This document shows, one piece after another, positions 34,201-43,538 of a DNA stretch of 64,000 bases; the stretch's first letter is position 1, and every line of letters begins with the position of its first letter. A program made the translations under genes and the position numbers. The notes under the pieces were generated by a model. It did no database searches and was not told the origin of the DNA. It worked only from the letters and a program-made list of their open reading frames with translations. The stretch comes from Streptomyces sp. SS1-1 (GTDB lineage: Bacteria; Actinomycetota; Actinomycetes; Streptomycetales; Streptomycetaceae): positions 2,826,001 to 2,890,000 of the forward strand of contig NZ_WBXN01000004.1 of NCBI RefSeq assembly GCF_008973465.1. The letters run 5' to 3'.

Positions 34201-36220
34201 CGGTCCACGTGGCGGCGAACGCCTCGGAGAACCGCTCGCGCGCGTCGTCGCCCGCGTAGTCGGCGGCCGCGGCGTGGTTCGGCATGCGCAGGCCGAAGTC
34301 GTAGATCCAGGCGACGCTGCGGTCGGAGCAGCGCAGCTCGTAGGGCCGCTCGTCGACGACCTCGACGCCGAGCCGGCTGAGCACCGGCAGGACGGCCGAC
34401 AGCGAGACGGCGGAGCCCTTGCGGTAGATCTTGAAGCGGCGCTCGTCGGGGGCGGCGCCGACCGGCTCGTACAGGCTCAGCGAGAAGTCCTTCTCCTCGG
34501 TGAGCTGTTCGATGTGGACGAGGTCGGAGACCGCGGAGCGCGGGGAGTGGTCGGCCTTGTAGCCCTCGGGGAAGGCGTTGCCGTAGCGGCGCAGCAGTTC
34601 GGCGGCGTGCTCCTCGCCGAGTTCCGCGTTCAGCGCGTCGGCGAAGCCGTCGGCCCAGGACCGGGCGGCGTCCACCAGCCGGGCCTCGATGCGCTCCTTG
34701 TCGGCGTCGGAGAGCTGCGGCAGCTCGGTGCCCTGCGGGACGCGGACCACGAAGTGCAGCCGGGACAGGATCGACTCGGTGTTCCAGGCGGTGAAGTCGA
34801 CGCTGATGCCGCCGAGCTCCTCCTTGAGGATGTCGATGATCCGCAGGCGTACGCCGGTGGTGTAGCGGTCGCGGGGGAGGTAGACGAGGGCCGAGTAGTA
34901 GCGGCCGTATTCGTCCTGGCGCAGGTACAGCCGCAGCCGGCGGCGCTCCTGGAGGTAGAGGACCGAGGTGGCGATGGTCCGCAGCTCGTCGACCGGGGTC
35001 TGGAAGAGCTCGTCGCGCGGGTAGGTCTCCAGGATCTGGAGCAGGTCGCGCCCGTCGTGGCTGTGCGGGGAGAAGCCGGCGCCGCTGAGCACCTCGTCGA
35101 CCTTGCGGCGGATCACGGGGACGCGGCGCACGGACTCGGTGTAGGCGGCCGAGGAGAACAGGCCCAGGAAGCGGCGCTCGCCGACGACCTCGCCGTTCTC
35201 GTCGAACTTCTTCACGCCGACGTAGTCGAGGTACGACGGCCGGTGGACGGTGGCCCGGCTGTTGGCCTTGGTGAGGATGAGCAGCTTGTGCTCGCGGGCC
35301 TTGGCGCGGGCGTCGGCGGGCAGCCGCTCGAAGGACGGGCTGACCGGGTGGTCGTCGTTCTCGGAGTGGTGCGGGTCCGAGCGCAGTATGCCCAGGCCGG
35401 TGCCCGGCACGGCGGCCAGCGAGTCGTCCTCGCGCAGCTCGTACTCGCGGTAGCCGAGGAAGGTGAAGTGGTCGTCGGCCAGCCAGCGCAGCAGCTCGCG
35501 GGCCTCCTCGATCTCCTGCTCGCGCAGGTCGGAGTGGGGCTCGTGGGGCAGTTCGTCGGCCATGCGCAGGGCCGCGTCCCGCATCTTGCTCCAGTCCTCG
35601 ACGGCCTCGCGGACGTCGGACAGGACGCGCAGCAGGTCGGCGGTGATCTGCTTGAGGTCGCCGCGGTCCGTCTCCCGGTCGATCTCGACGTGGATCCAGG
35701 ACTCGATGTGCGTGTCGTGCGGCAGGTCGCCCTCGGGCGCCGCGGGCAGCACCTCGATGAGCTTGCCGGTCAGGTCGCGGCGGACGACGACCAGGGGGTG
35801 GATGACCAGATGGATCCCCCGCCCCTGCCGGGTCAGCTCGTTGGTGACGGAGTCCACCAGGAACGGCATGTCGTCGGTGACCACCTCGACGACCGAGTGG
35901 CTGCAGGTCCAGCCGTTCTCCTCGACCGTCGGCGTGTGGACCCGGACGTTCGCCGTGCCCTGCGGGCGGTTCTCGGCCAGCCGGTAGTGCGAGAAAGCGG
36001 CTCCGAAGACGTCGACCGGGTCGCGGTCGAGCAGGTCCTCCGGTGCGGTGTGCAGGTAGTAGCGCTGGAGGAACGAGAGCACCGTGTCGTGGTCCGGGGT
36101 GCCGGAACCGCCCTCGCCCTTGGTCCCGGTCGGTAGGTGCCCCCCGACCGGGCTGTTCTCAGCTACCCGGGCGGCCCGTTCGAGCAGCTCGGCCTTGGCT
36201 TCGTCCAGCTTGGTCTGCAT
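31286..36220 (-). CDS. gdhB: NAD-specific glutamate dehydrogenase, large (180-kDa) type
   Basis: A 1,644-residue cytosolic enzyme that oxidatively deaminates glutamate to 2-oxoglutarate with NAD. The length matches the L-GDH180 family first described in Streptomyces. The start is ATG 36220 ([20 protein letters not shown]), with AGAGGAC upstream. The N-terminal half carries ACT-like regulatory regions. The catalytic core begins near residue 840 ([20 protein letters not shown]), with the substrate-binding lysine motif [11 protein letters not shown] near 877 and a downstream nucleotide-binding region ([17 protein letters not shown]). The C-terminal domain of about 500 residues is the usual extension of this family. 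It is transcribed alone, between a strong terminator and a long divergent intergenic region. Allosteric control by amino acids is known for the family but cannot be read here. Confidence 0.96.
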   Translation of the reverse strand: [1644 protein letters not shown]

Positions 36221-36890
36221 TGTCCTCTGGCTCCTGTCGCGCGCCGTTGCGTGACGTTGAAGGAAGTACGGTCTCTTCCCCTCCGGCGTGACGCCGCGAC
36301 GCGGGGTGTCCGGTCTGCTTCGACGCTATGCCGAGAGGTGAGATGAGCGGGGGTATATGAGCCATTCTTGAGCTGCCCAGGGGGTGTGACGCCGCTCTCC
36401 GCGGCACCCGGGCCCGGGGGACCGATCTCGTCCCGGGGGCCCGTACGCCCCCCTCCCGCCCGTGAGGACCAGCGAGCGGCGCCCGGTCACGGATGTCCTC
36501 CGTGGTCGCCGGGCGCGGGGCAGGGGCATCGTCGCCCCCGCGAGCTATCGCGCTGATCACGCCACCCAGGCTATCGCTCCGCACAGGGGGCCCGTCATGA
36601 GCCGTATGTGTACAAAACCGGGGGGTGAACTTTGACGTTCTGCACAGGGACGAACCGGGCGGGCGGGGCGTAACTGGCGGGGCGGGACACCCGGGGGCAG
36701 CCTGGTGAGCAGACGCTCCGGGCACCGGAGCGGGCCACGGCGCCGGAATCCGGCCGTCCGTTCGCGCCCCGCGTCCGAAAAGAGCGGTCGCCTCCCCGCC
36801 GCACGGTCTTGCCACGTCCCGCGCGCGGCGGCACGTTGCCCAGGGACCGGCCGGACGGAGCCGCCGGCCCGGCAAGGAGAGGAGCCCGGC
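36221..36890. other. Long divergent intergenic region with hairpins
   Basis: These 670 bases separate gdhB and the DJ-1/PfpI gene and hold both promoters. A compound hairpin at 36479-36516 has an outer stem GCGCCCGG/CCGGGCGC and an inner stem CACGGA/TCCGTG. A long imperfect GC palindrome lies at about 36400-36440. An open frame on the minus strand (GTG 36560, about 133 codons) uses many rare ATA/AGA codons in its second half and overlaps the gdhB start, so it is probably not a gene. A small RNA or leader is possible. Confidence 0.4.
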
Positions 36891-37457
36891 ATGACAGCGA
36901 AGATCCTCATCGTCACCGGCGACGCCGCGGAGTCGCTGGAGGTCCTCTACCCCTACCAGCGCCTGCGCGAGGAGGGCTACGAGGTCCACATCGCGGCGCC
37001 CACCCGCAAGACGCTGCGGTTCGTCGTGCACGACTTCGAACCCGGATTCGACACCTACACCGAGAAACCCGGCTACACCTGGCCGGCCGACCTCGCCTTC
37101 TCCGAGGTGGACCCCGGCGCCTACGTGGCCGTCGTCATCCCGGGAGGCCGGGCGCCCGAGTATCTGCGCAACGACCCCGAGCTGCGGAAGATCCTCAAGT
37201 CGTTCTTCGACTCCGACAAGCCGGTCGCGCAGATCTGCCACGGCCCCCTGGTCACCGCCGCGGTCGACACCCTGCGCGGCCGCCGGGTCACGGCCTATCC
37301 GGCCCTGGAGCTGGACATGCAGGCCGCGGGCGCCACCTTCCAGGACGCCGAGGCCGTCGTCGACGGCACCCTCGTGTCGTCCCGCGCCTGGCCGGACCAC
37401 TCCGCGTGGATGCGCGAGTTCCTCACGGTGCTGCGGGCGAAGGCGCCGGTGAGCTGA
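36891..37457 (+). CDS. DJ-1/PfpI family protein
   Basis: A 188-residue single-domain protein of the DJ-1/PfpI/GAT-like superfamily, starting at ATG 36891 behind a strong GGAGAGGAG site. The nucleophile elbow is intact as AQICHGP, with Cys followed by His; VVIPGGRAPEY supplies the preceding loop. The conserved acidic residue of the YEVHIAAPTRK region and the full length place it nearest the PfpI/YhbO-type stress proteins. Members have been assigned protease, glyoxalase or deglycase activities, and the sequence alone does not choose between them. It stands alone, divergent from gdhB and convergent with the HAD phosphatase gene, with 42 bases between the stops. Confidence 0.9.
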   Translation: MTAKILIVTGDAAESLEVLYPYQRLREEGYEVHIAAPTRKTLRFVVHDFEPGFDTYTEKPGYTWPADLAFSEVDPGAYVAVVIPGGRAPEYLRNDPELRKILKSFFDSDKPVAQICHGPLVTAAVDTLRGRRVTAYPALELDMQAAGATFQDAEAVVDGTLVSSRAWPDHSAWMREFLTVLRAKAPVS

Positions 37458-37499
37458 GGCCCGCCACCGCTGTGGGGCGGGGCCGGCACCGGTGCCGCC

Positions 37500-38165
37500 T
37501 CAGGCGGCCAGCCGCTCCGCCTCGGCGACGGCCTCCGCGAGCGTGTCCACGACCGGCACGCCGACCGTCTCCAGGCTGGCCCGGCTGTGCGAGCCGCCCG
37601 TGTAGAGCACGGCCCGCGCGCCCACGTGCAGCGCGGCCACCGCGTCGTCGGCGGCGTCCCCGATCACCACCGTGCGCGTCGGGTCCACGCCCGCCAGCGC
37701 CTCGATGTGCCGCACCATGTGCTCGGCCTTGCTGCCGCCGGACGGCCCGACCCGGCCATCGACGCGCAGGAAGTGCCCCTCGATGCCGAACCGCCGCACC
37801 AGCGGCACCAGCTCGTCGTGCACGTACATGCTGAGGATCGACTGGCTGCGCCCCGCCGACCGCCAGCCCGACAGCAGCTCCGCCACGCCCTCGGTGAGCC
37901 CGCACGACACCCGGTGCTCCGCGTAGTACCGGTGGAAGGTCACGTCCATGACCTCCCACTCGGCCTCCGTCGGCAGCCGGCCGAGCAGCCGCTCGTAGAA
38001 CTTCGGCACCGGTACGCAGTACAGCGCCCGGTACTGCTCGATCGTGATCGGGGCGAGCCCCAGCTCCCCGAAGGCCGCATTCGTCGCCCCGATGATCGCG
38101 TCGTTGTCGTGGAACAGCGTCCCGTTCCAGTCCCAGACGATGTGCGCCCCTGACTGCTTCCCCAT
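37500..38165 (-). CDS. HAD-superfamily hydrolase, phosphoglycolate-phosphatase-like
   Basis: A 221-residue HAD phosphatase. Motif I is VWDWNGTLFHD, with Asn in place of the usual second Asp of DxDGT; motif II is probably the Ser in SILSMYV, motif III is the Lys in GGSKAEH, and motif IV is VVIGDAADD. A helical cap lies between motif I and motif II, as in the Gph group. ATG 38165 (MGKQSGAHIVWDW) is chosen to place motif I near the N-terminus. The substrate is unknown, and the DWNGT form is common in actinobacterial members. It is convergent with the DJ-1/PfpI gene and 46 bases downstream of the small conserved protein encoded on the same strand. Confidence 0.9.
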   Translation of the reverse strand: MGKQSGAHIVWDWNGTLFHDNDAIIGATNAAFGELGLAPITIEQYRALYCVPVPKFYERLLGRLPTEAEWEVMDVTFHRYYAEHRVSCGLTEGVAELLSGWRSAGRSQSILSMYVHDELVPLVRRFGIEGHFLRVDGRVGPSGGSKAEHMVRHIEALAGVDPTRTVVIGDAADDAVAALHVGARAVLYTGGSHSRASLETVGVPVVDTLAEAVAEAERLAA

Positions 38166-38211
38166 GCCGAAAACCGTACCCGGCCGCACCGACAATCAAG
38201 AGGGGGCCAGG

Positions 38212-38724
38212 TCAGTCCGCCAGTCCGACCAGGTTCGGGATCTCCTGCGTGGCGTACCAGAGCAGCTCGTGGTCCTCGGCGCCGTCCACGACGAACTGGG
38301 CGTCGTCGTCCCCGCCGTCCGCCGCCGGCAGCGCGGCCGCGGCCGCCGCCACGTCCGCCTCGGCGTCGTCGGCGTCCACGTGCACCGCGGCGGCCTTCGC
38401 CAGCCGCACGCTCCCGGAGACCCGCACCTCGCCCAGCGCCGACGGGTCCAGTCCCCGGTCCGGGTCGGCGACGGCCGCCTTGTCCGGCACGTCCACGGCG
38501 ACCACGACCCGGCGGCGCCGCGCGCCCGGGTCCGCCGCGAGCAGCCGCAGCGAGGCCAGGGCGGCCCGGTTCAGCGCGGCGTACTCCAACTCCTCGATGT
38601 CATCGGAGAGATACCACTCGCGCAGCGCCGGGGTGACCGCGTACGCGACGAGCCCGGCCCCCAGATCACCCGTCCTGTGCGCCTCGGCGAGAGCGGGGAG
38701 GGTCAGGGGGACGTAGACGCGCAT
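38212..38724 (-). CDS. Conserved actinobacterial protein (DUF6912-like)
   Basis: A 170-residue soluble protein of unknown function, starting MRVYVPLTLPALAEAH at ATG 38724. The N-terminus, the phrase VAYAVTPALREWYLSDDIEELEYAAL and an acidic Ala-rich middle are characteristic of a family widespread in streptomycetes; the name DUF6912 is given from memory. No signal peptide, membrane segment or catalytic motif is evident. It ends with LLWYATQEIPNLVGL. It is in the same direction as the HAD gene downstream and may share its transcript. It is divergent from the Rv3235-like gene. Confidence 0.75.
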   Translation of the reverse strand: MRVYVPLTLPALAEAHRTGDLGAGLVAYAVTPALREWYLSDDIEELEYAALNRAALASLRLLAADPGARRRRVVVAVDVPDKAAVADPDRGLDPSALGEVRVSGSVRLAKAAAVHVDADDAEADVAAAAAALPAADGGDDDAQFVVDGAEDHELLWYATQEIPNLVGLAD

Positions 38725-39059
38725 GACTGACCGCTTTCTCGTACTCGCTCGGGTGGCTCGACAGCACCTCGGGCGGGCCGTTTCCACGCCGTCCGAGGCG
38801 GCCACCAGGATACGTGGGGGCGTCCCCTTTCGAGTCCCCCTCACCTCTCCCCCTCACGTCCACCCCCGTCCGCCGATTCACCCGGTGCCGCCCCGCCGGC
38901 ACGGGCCCTTGCACCCCCACCTCACCCTGATAGGTGAACCTTCCCGCCGCTCCGACCCGGGCTCCCGCTTCCTTGCCGCCGCCCCGGACGACCCCATACA
39001 AGATCAGCGAGCACGAAGTTACCGCCCGGTATGCACCGGGCCCGCCGATCGGGGACTCC
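38725..39059. other. Divergent intergenic region
   Basis: 335 bases lie between the DUF6912-like gene and the Rv3235-like gene and presumably hold two divergent promoters. CACCT and AGGTG form a short inverted pair around 38921-38938. No other structure or convincing open frame was seen. Confidence 0.4.
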
Positions 39060-39632
39060 ATGAACAAGGTCATGACCAGGACCGCCCAGCACCGCCCCGG
39101 CAGCCGCCCGCCGTCCCGCCGTGACACCCGCCGCCCCGCCGGCTCCCCGCCCCGCACACCGAGCGGCGGCACCTCCCGTACGACGTCCCCGGGCGCCCGG
39201 CCCCCGGGCTCCCCCGGCAGCACCCCGCCCCGGTCCCGCACCCGCCCCGCGGACGGCCGCCCGGCCACCGCACCGAGCGCGGGAACGGCCGTCCCCCGGC
39301 CCACGGACGTCTTCGCCGACCGCCTGCTCCTCGTCCTGAGCGGCCAGCGCCCCGTGCACTCGATGCTCCGCCACACCGCGGGCCGCGCCTACGACGACCT
39401 CGCCCACCTCGCCGAGCGCGGCCCCCTGCGCACCCGCGGCACCCGCCCGGTCGTCCGCGACCTCGGCTGGTTCGAACCCCGCCCCGGCGCCGTCGAGGTC
39501 TTCGCCCGCATCGGCGCCGGCGACCAACTCCGCGCGATGGCCTTCCGCATCGAACAGGGCCCCGACCTCCGCTGGCGCTGCACGGCGGTGGAACTGGGCG
39601 GGACCAGGGGGCGACGCGGGGAGGATGACTGA
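39060..39632 (+). CDS. Rv3235 family protein
   Basis: A 190-residue protein in two parts. The first half (to about residue 80) is disordered, rich in Pro, Ser, Thr and Arg. The second half is a compact domain with DVFADRLLLVLSGQRPVHSM, a long helix, and the strands VFARIGAGDQLRAMAFRIEQ and WRCTAVEL. This architecture is the actinobacterial Rv3235 family, often encoded close to secA; its function is unknown. ATG 39060 is chosen because GGGGA stands about five bases upstream; ATG 39072 is also possible. It is followed by the tandem-repeat array that separates it from secA, whose stop it faces. Confidence 0.8.
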   Translation: MNKVMTRTAQHRPGSRPPSRRDTRRPAGSPPRTPSGGTSRTTSPGARPPGSPGSTPPRSRTRPADGRPATAPSAGTAVPRPTDVFADRLLLVLSGQRPVHSMLRHTAGRAYDDLAHLAERGPLRTRGTRPVVRDLGWFEPRPGAVEVFARIGAGDQLRAMAFRIEQGPDLRWRCTAVELGGTRGRRGEDD

Positions 39633-39684
39633 GCGGGGGCGGACGGCTGCTGCCTGACCGGGGGCTCCTTGTCATCGCCACGCC

Positions 39685-40490
39685 GCTGACCGGTCGCGCG
39701 CCGTGGCGTGCCTGACCGGGGGCCCGGCATCGGTCACCGCTGACCGGTCACCCGCCGCGACCTGCCTTGCCGGGGCCCCGGCAGCGCTCGCTGGTGACCG
39801 GTCGCGCGCCGCGACGTGCCTGTGTCGGCGGCGCCCCCGACAGCATCGGCGCTGGCCACCGGTCATAAGCCGGGGCGTGCCCGGCCGGGGGCGCCGGTGA
39901 CCGGCTGCGGCGTGCTTGGCCGGGGCTCCCGGCTTGGGCGCCGCTGGCCGTTGCGGCTGCTTGGCCGGGGCGTACCCGGCTTGGGCGCCGGTGACCACGG
40001 CTGCGGTGTGCTGGACCGGGGCGCCCGGCATGGGCGCCGGTGACCGTTGCGGCGTGCGGGCCTGGGGGCAGGCACCGACCAGGCCCCTCACGGCCGTACC
40101 GCGACGCGGCAGCCGAGGCGGCGTGACGGGCGGCGGCTACCTACCCGTCCGGGACCCCGGCATCGGCACACCAGTGACCGATCGCCCCCCCCCCCGCGCG
40201 CATGCCTGACCTGGGGACGCCCCGGCAAGGGTGCCAGGTGACCGGCTGCGGGCGTGCCGCCCTGGGAAGGGCACCGGCTCCGCGCGGCCGTCCCACGACG
40301 CGCCAGCCGACCCGGACAGGCCAGGCGGCGGCTGCGCGCCCGCCCATAGGGCCCCGGTACCCCCACGCCGGGCCCGACTGCCCGCCGCGGCGCGCCCGAT
40401 CGAGGGCGCCCCGGCATGGGCATCGGTGACCGGCTGCGGCGTCCCGACCGGAGGAAGGGCACCAGCCCCCAGGCAAGCGGTCCCACGATG
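39685..40490. repeat. Degenerate tandem-repeat array between Rv3235-like gene and secA
   Basis: About eleven imperfect copies begin near 39686, 39740, 39794, 39855, 39897, 39947, 39991, 40040, 40174, 40238 and 40426. The first three have an exact 54-base period and the others are spaced 42-64 bases or more. Each unit begins like GGTGACCGGCTGCGGCGTGC and continues with a GGCCGGGG block and a CCCGGCATGGGCGCC-like end. An 11-C run lies at 40185-40195. Frames are open on both strands but look like low-complexity artefacts (Pro/Ala/Arg/Gly) without ribosome sites or conserved domains. The whole gap of 1,056 bases (39633-40688) shows no convincing gene. Confidence 0.7.
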
Positions 40491-40622
40491 CGCCGGCCGA
40501 GCCCTCAGAGCGGCGGACGGCCGCGCGCAGGGGCGGCCAGGCCGCCCGGAGCGTGGCGGGCGCCCGGGCGGACGCCACCGACCCTCCGCCGCCAACCGAC
40601 CCACCCGGCCCACACACGGCAA

Positions 40623-40655
40623 AGGGCCGGATCCTCCCGAAGGAGGCCCGGCCCT
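40623..40655 (-). terminator. secA terminator
   Basis: On the minus strand, AGGGCCGG-G-CCTCC, loop TTCG, then GGAGG-AT-CCGGCCCT and a short T-run form a classical hairpin about 34 bases after the secA stop. It has a small internal bulge and a stable UUCG-type tetraloop. Confidence 0.8.
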
Positions 40656-40688
40656 GCCGACCGTCGCGCCCGCCAAGACGCGTCCCGG

Positions 40689-43538
40689 TTACTTCTTGCG
40701 CCGGCGCCCGCCGCGCGCCTGCTTGCGGCGCTCCGCGCGCGTGAGGCCGTCGGCCTCGGACCGCACCGGCTCGTCGCCGTTGTCGAAGTCGCCCTCGACG
40801 ATGTCACCCTCGCCGTCGACCTTGGGCGCGGTGTAGTGCAGCCGGTCCGGACGGCGCGGCGCCTCCAGGCCCTTGGCGCGGATCTCGGGGCGCGCACCCG
40901 CCTGCGCGGGCACCGCGTCCTGCTTCTCCAGGTCCGCCACCGGCTTGGTGTCCTCGACCGGGACCTCCTCGACCTGCTGCTCGACCTGGACCTCCAGGTT
41001 GAACAGGTAGCCGACGGACTCCTCCTTGATGCCCTCCATCATGGCGGTGAACATGTCGAAGCCCTCGCGCTGGTACTCGACCAGCGGGTCCTTCTGCGCC
41101 ATCGCGCGCAGGCCGATGCCCTCCTGGAGGTAGTCCATCTCGTAGAGGTGCTCGCGCCACTTGCGGTCCAGGACCGACAGCACGACCCGGCGCTCCAGCT
41201 CCCGCATGATCTCGGAGCCGAGCTGCGCCTCACGCGCCTGGTACTGCTCGCGGATGTCGTCCTTGATGGACTCGGCGATGAAGTCCGCGGTGAGCCCGGC
41301 ACGGTCGCCGGCCGCCTCCTCCAGCTCCTCGATGGTGACCTTCACCGGGTAGAGCTGCTTGAAGGCGCCCCACAGCCGGTCCAGGTCCCACTCCTCGGCG
41401 AAGCCCTCGGCGGTCTCCGCGGCGACGTAGGCGTCGATCGTGTCGTCCATGAAGTGCTGCACCTGCTCCTGCAGGTCCTCGCCCTCCAGGACGCGGCGGC
41501 GCTCGCCGTAGATGACCTCGCGCTGGCGGTTGAGGACCTCGTCGTACTTCAGGACGTTCTTACGGGTCTCGAAGTTCTGCGTCTCGACCTGCGACTGCGC
41601 GGAGGCGATCGCGCGCGTGACCATCTTGTTCTCGATCGGCACGTCGTCCGGCACGTTCGCCATGGACATCACGCGCTCGACCATCTGGGCCTTGAACAGG
41701 CGCATCAGGTCGTCACCGAGGGACAGGTAGAAGCGGGACTCACCCGGGTCGCCCTGACGGCCGGAACGACCGCGCAGCTGGTTGTCGATCCGGCGCGACT
41801 CATGCCGCTCGGTACCGAGGACGTAGAGGCCGCCGAGCTTCTCGACCTCTTCCTTCTCGGCCTTCACCGCCTGCTCGGCCCGCTCCAGGGCGGCCGGCAG
41901 ATAGTGCGCCCACTCCTCGATGTGCTCCTCCGGGTCGAGGCCCCGCTGGCGCAGCTCGGCCTCGGCGAGGTCCTCGGGGTTGCCGCCGAGCTTGATGTCG
42001 GTACCACGGCCGGCCATGTTGGTGGCCACGGTGACCGCGCCCTTGCGCCCGGCCTGGGCGACGATGATCGCCTCACGGTCGTGCTGCTTGGCGTTGAGCA
42101 CCTCGTGCTGCACACCGCGCTTGCTGAGCTGCTGCGACAGGTACTCGGACTTCTCGACCGACGTCGTGCCGACGAGGATCGGCTGGCCCTTCTCGTGCTT
42201 CTCGACGATGTCGTCGACGACCGCCTCGAACTTCGCGACCTCGGTGCGGTAGATCAGGTCGGACTGGTCCTTGCGGACCATCGGCCGGTTCGTCGGGATG
42301 GGCACCACGCCGAGCTTGTAGATCTGGTGGAACTCGGCGGCCTCGGTCATCGCCGTACCGGTCATGCCGGACAGGCCCGGCATCTCCTTGCCGTTGTGGT
42401 CGTGCCGCTTGTACAGGCGGAAGAAGTTCTGGAGGGTGATCGTGGCGAGGGTCTGGTTCTCGTCCTTGATCGGCACGCCCTCCTTGGCCTCGATGGCCTG
42501 GTGCATGCCCTCGTTGTAACGGCGGCCGGCGAGGATACGTCCGGTGTGCTCGTCGACGATCATGACCTCGTCGTCGATGATGACGTAGTCCTTGTCCTTC
42601 TTGAAGAGCTCCTTCGCCTTGATGGCGTTGTTCAGGTAGCCCACCAGAGGGGTGTTGACCGACTCGTAGAGGTTGTCGATGCCCAGCCAGTCCTCGACCT
42701 TGGCGACGCCGGACTCGTGGATGGCGACGGTGCGCTTCTTCTCGTCGACGTCGTAGTCGCCGGTCTCCTCGAGGCCCTTGAGCGGGTTGCCGGGCTCGCC
42801 GCGCTTGAGGCGCGTGACCAGCTTGGCGAAGTCGCCGTACCACTTGGTGGCCTGGTCGGCCGGGCCGGAGATGATCAGCGGCGTACGGGCCTCGTCGATG
42901 AGGATGGAGTCGACCTCGTCGACGATCGCGAAGTTGTGGCCGCGCTGGACCAGCTCGTCCTGCGACCACGCCATGTTGTCGCGGAGGTAGTCGAAGCCGA
43001 ACTCGTTGTTCGTGCCGTAGGTGATGTCGCAGGCGTACTGCTCGCGGCGCTGGGCCGGCGTCATGTTGGCGAGGATGCAGCCGACGCTCAGGCCCAGGAA
43101 CTTGTGGACGCGGCCCATCATCTCGGAGTCGCGCTCGGCCAGGTAGTCGTTGACCGTGATGAGGTGGACGCCCTCGCCGGACAGCGCGTTCAGGTACGCG
43201 GGCAGCGTGCCGACGAGCGTCTTGCCCTCACCGGTCTTCATCTCGGCCACGTAGCCGAGGTGGAGCGCCGCGCCACCCATGATCTGCACGTCGTAGTGAC
43301 GCTGGCCCAGGACGCGCTTGGCCGCCTCGCGCACGGTGGCGAACGCCTCGGGCAGCAGGTCGTCCAGCGTCTCGCCGTCGGCGTAGCGCTGCTTGTACTC
43401 ATCGGTGAGGGCCCGCAGCTCGGCGTCGGAGAGGTCGACGAAGTCCTCTTCGATGGAGTTGACCTGGTCCGCGATGCGGTGCAGCTTGCGCAGGATCTTA
43501 CCTTCGCCTGCACGCATGATCTTCGAGAGGACGGACAC
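40689..43538 (-). CDS. secA: Preprotein translocase ATPase SecA
   Basis: A 949-residue motor ATPase that drives unfolded preproteins through SecYEG. The start is GTG 43538 ([20 protein letters not shown]) with AAGGAG nine bases upstream; longer in-frame starts lack support. Walker A KTGEGKT lies at 101-107, and the DEAD-like box with [18 protein letters not shown] is near 205-222. The substrate-cross-linking region and NBD2 ([16 protein letters not shown]) and the helical wing/scaffold are all present. The C-terminus ends in basic [13 protein letters not shown] without the zinc-binding Cys motif, as in many actinobacterial SecA proteins. It appears monocistronic, with a hairpin terminator downstream. 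This is the housekeeping copy; nothing suggests SecA2. Confidence 0.98.
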   Translation of the reverse strand: MSVLSKIMRAGEGKILRKLHRIADQVNSIEEDFVDLSDAELRALTDEYKQRYADGETLDDLLPEAFATVREAAKRVLGQRHYDVQIMGGAALHLGYVAEMKTGEGKTLVGTLPAYLNALSGEGVHLITVNDYLAERDSEMMGRVHKFLGLSVGCILANMTPAQRREQYACDITYGTNNEFGFDYLRDNMAWSQDELVQRGHNFAIVDEVDSILIDEARTPLIISGPADQATKWYGDFAKLVTRLKRGEPGNPLKGLEETGDYDVDEKKRTVAIHESGVAKVEDWLGIDNLYESVNTPLVGYLNNAIKAKELFKKDKDYVIIDDEVMIVDEHTGRILAGRRYNEGMHQAIEAKEGVPIKDENQTLATITLQNFFRLYKRHDHNGKEMPGLSGMTGTAMTEAAEFHQIYKLGVVPIPTNRPMVRKDQSDLIYRTEVAKFEAVVDDIVEKHEKGQPILVGTTSVEKSEYLSQQLSKRGVQHEVLNAKQHDREAIIVAQAGRKGAVTVATNMAGRGTDIKLGGNPEDLAEAELRQRGLDPEEHIEEWAHYLPAALERAEQAVKAEKEEVEKLGGLYVLGTERHESRRIDNQLRGRSGRQGDPGESRFYLSLGDDLMRLFKAQMVERVMSMANVPDDVPIENKMVTRAIASAQSQVETQNFETRKNVLKYDEVLNRQREVIYGERRRVLEGEDLQEQVQHFMDDTIDAYVAAETAEGFAEEWDLDRLWGAFKQLYPVKVTIEELEEAAGDRAGLTADFIAESIKDDIREQYQAREAQLGSEIMRELERRVVLSVLDRKWREHLYEMDYLQEGIGLRAMAQKDPLVEYQREGFDMFTAMMEGIKEESVGYLFNLEVQVEQQVEEVPVEDTKPVADLEKQDAVPAQAGARPEIRAKGLEAPRRPDRLHYTAPKVDGEGDIVEGDFDNGDEPVRSEADGLTRAERRKQARGGRRRKK

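Noticed and set aside
31292..36136. A 1,614-codon open frame on the plus strand opposite gdhB
   Set aside because: It is a GC-bias shadow of the dehydrogenase gene: no domains, and Val/Arg/Gly/Asp-rich composition.
36159..36560. Minus-strand frame of about 133 codons upstream of gdhB
   Set aside because: The first half has plausible codon use, but the second half is full of ATA/AGA/TCA codons and runs into gdhB in another frame, with no good ribosome site.
40185..40195. Run of 11 C residues
   Set aside because: It could be a phase-variable tract, but it lies in the non-coding repeat array with no gene to switch, and may be a sequencing uncertainty.
39672..40676. Several 60-180 codon frames on both strands within the repeat array
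   Set aside because: They follow the nucleotide repeat in every frame, with Pro/Gly/Arg/Ala composition and no ribosome sites or conserved domains.
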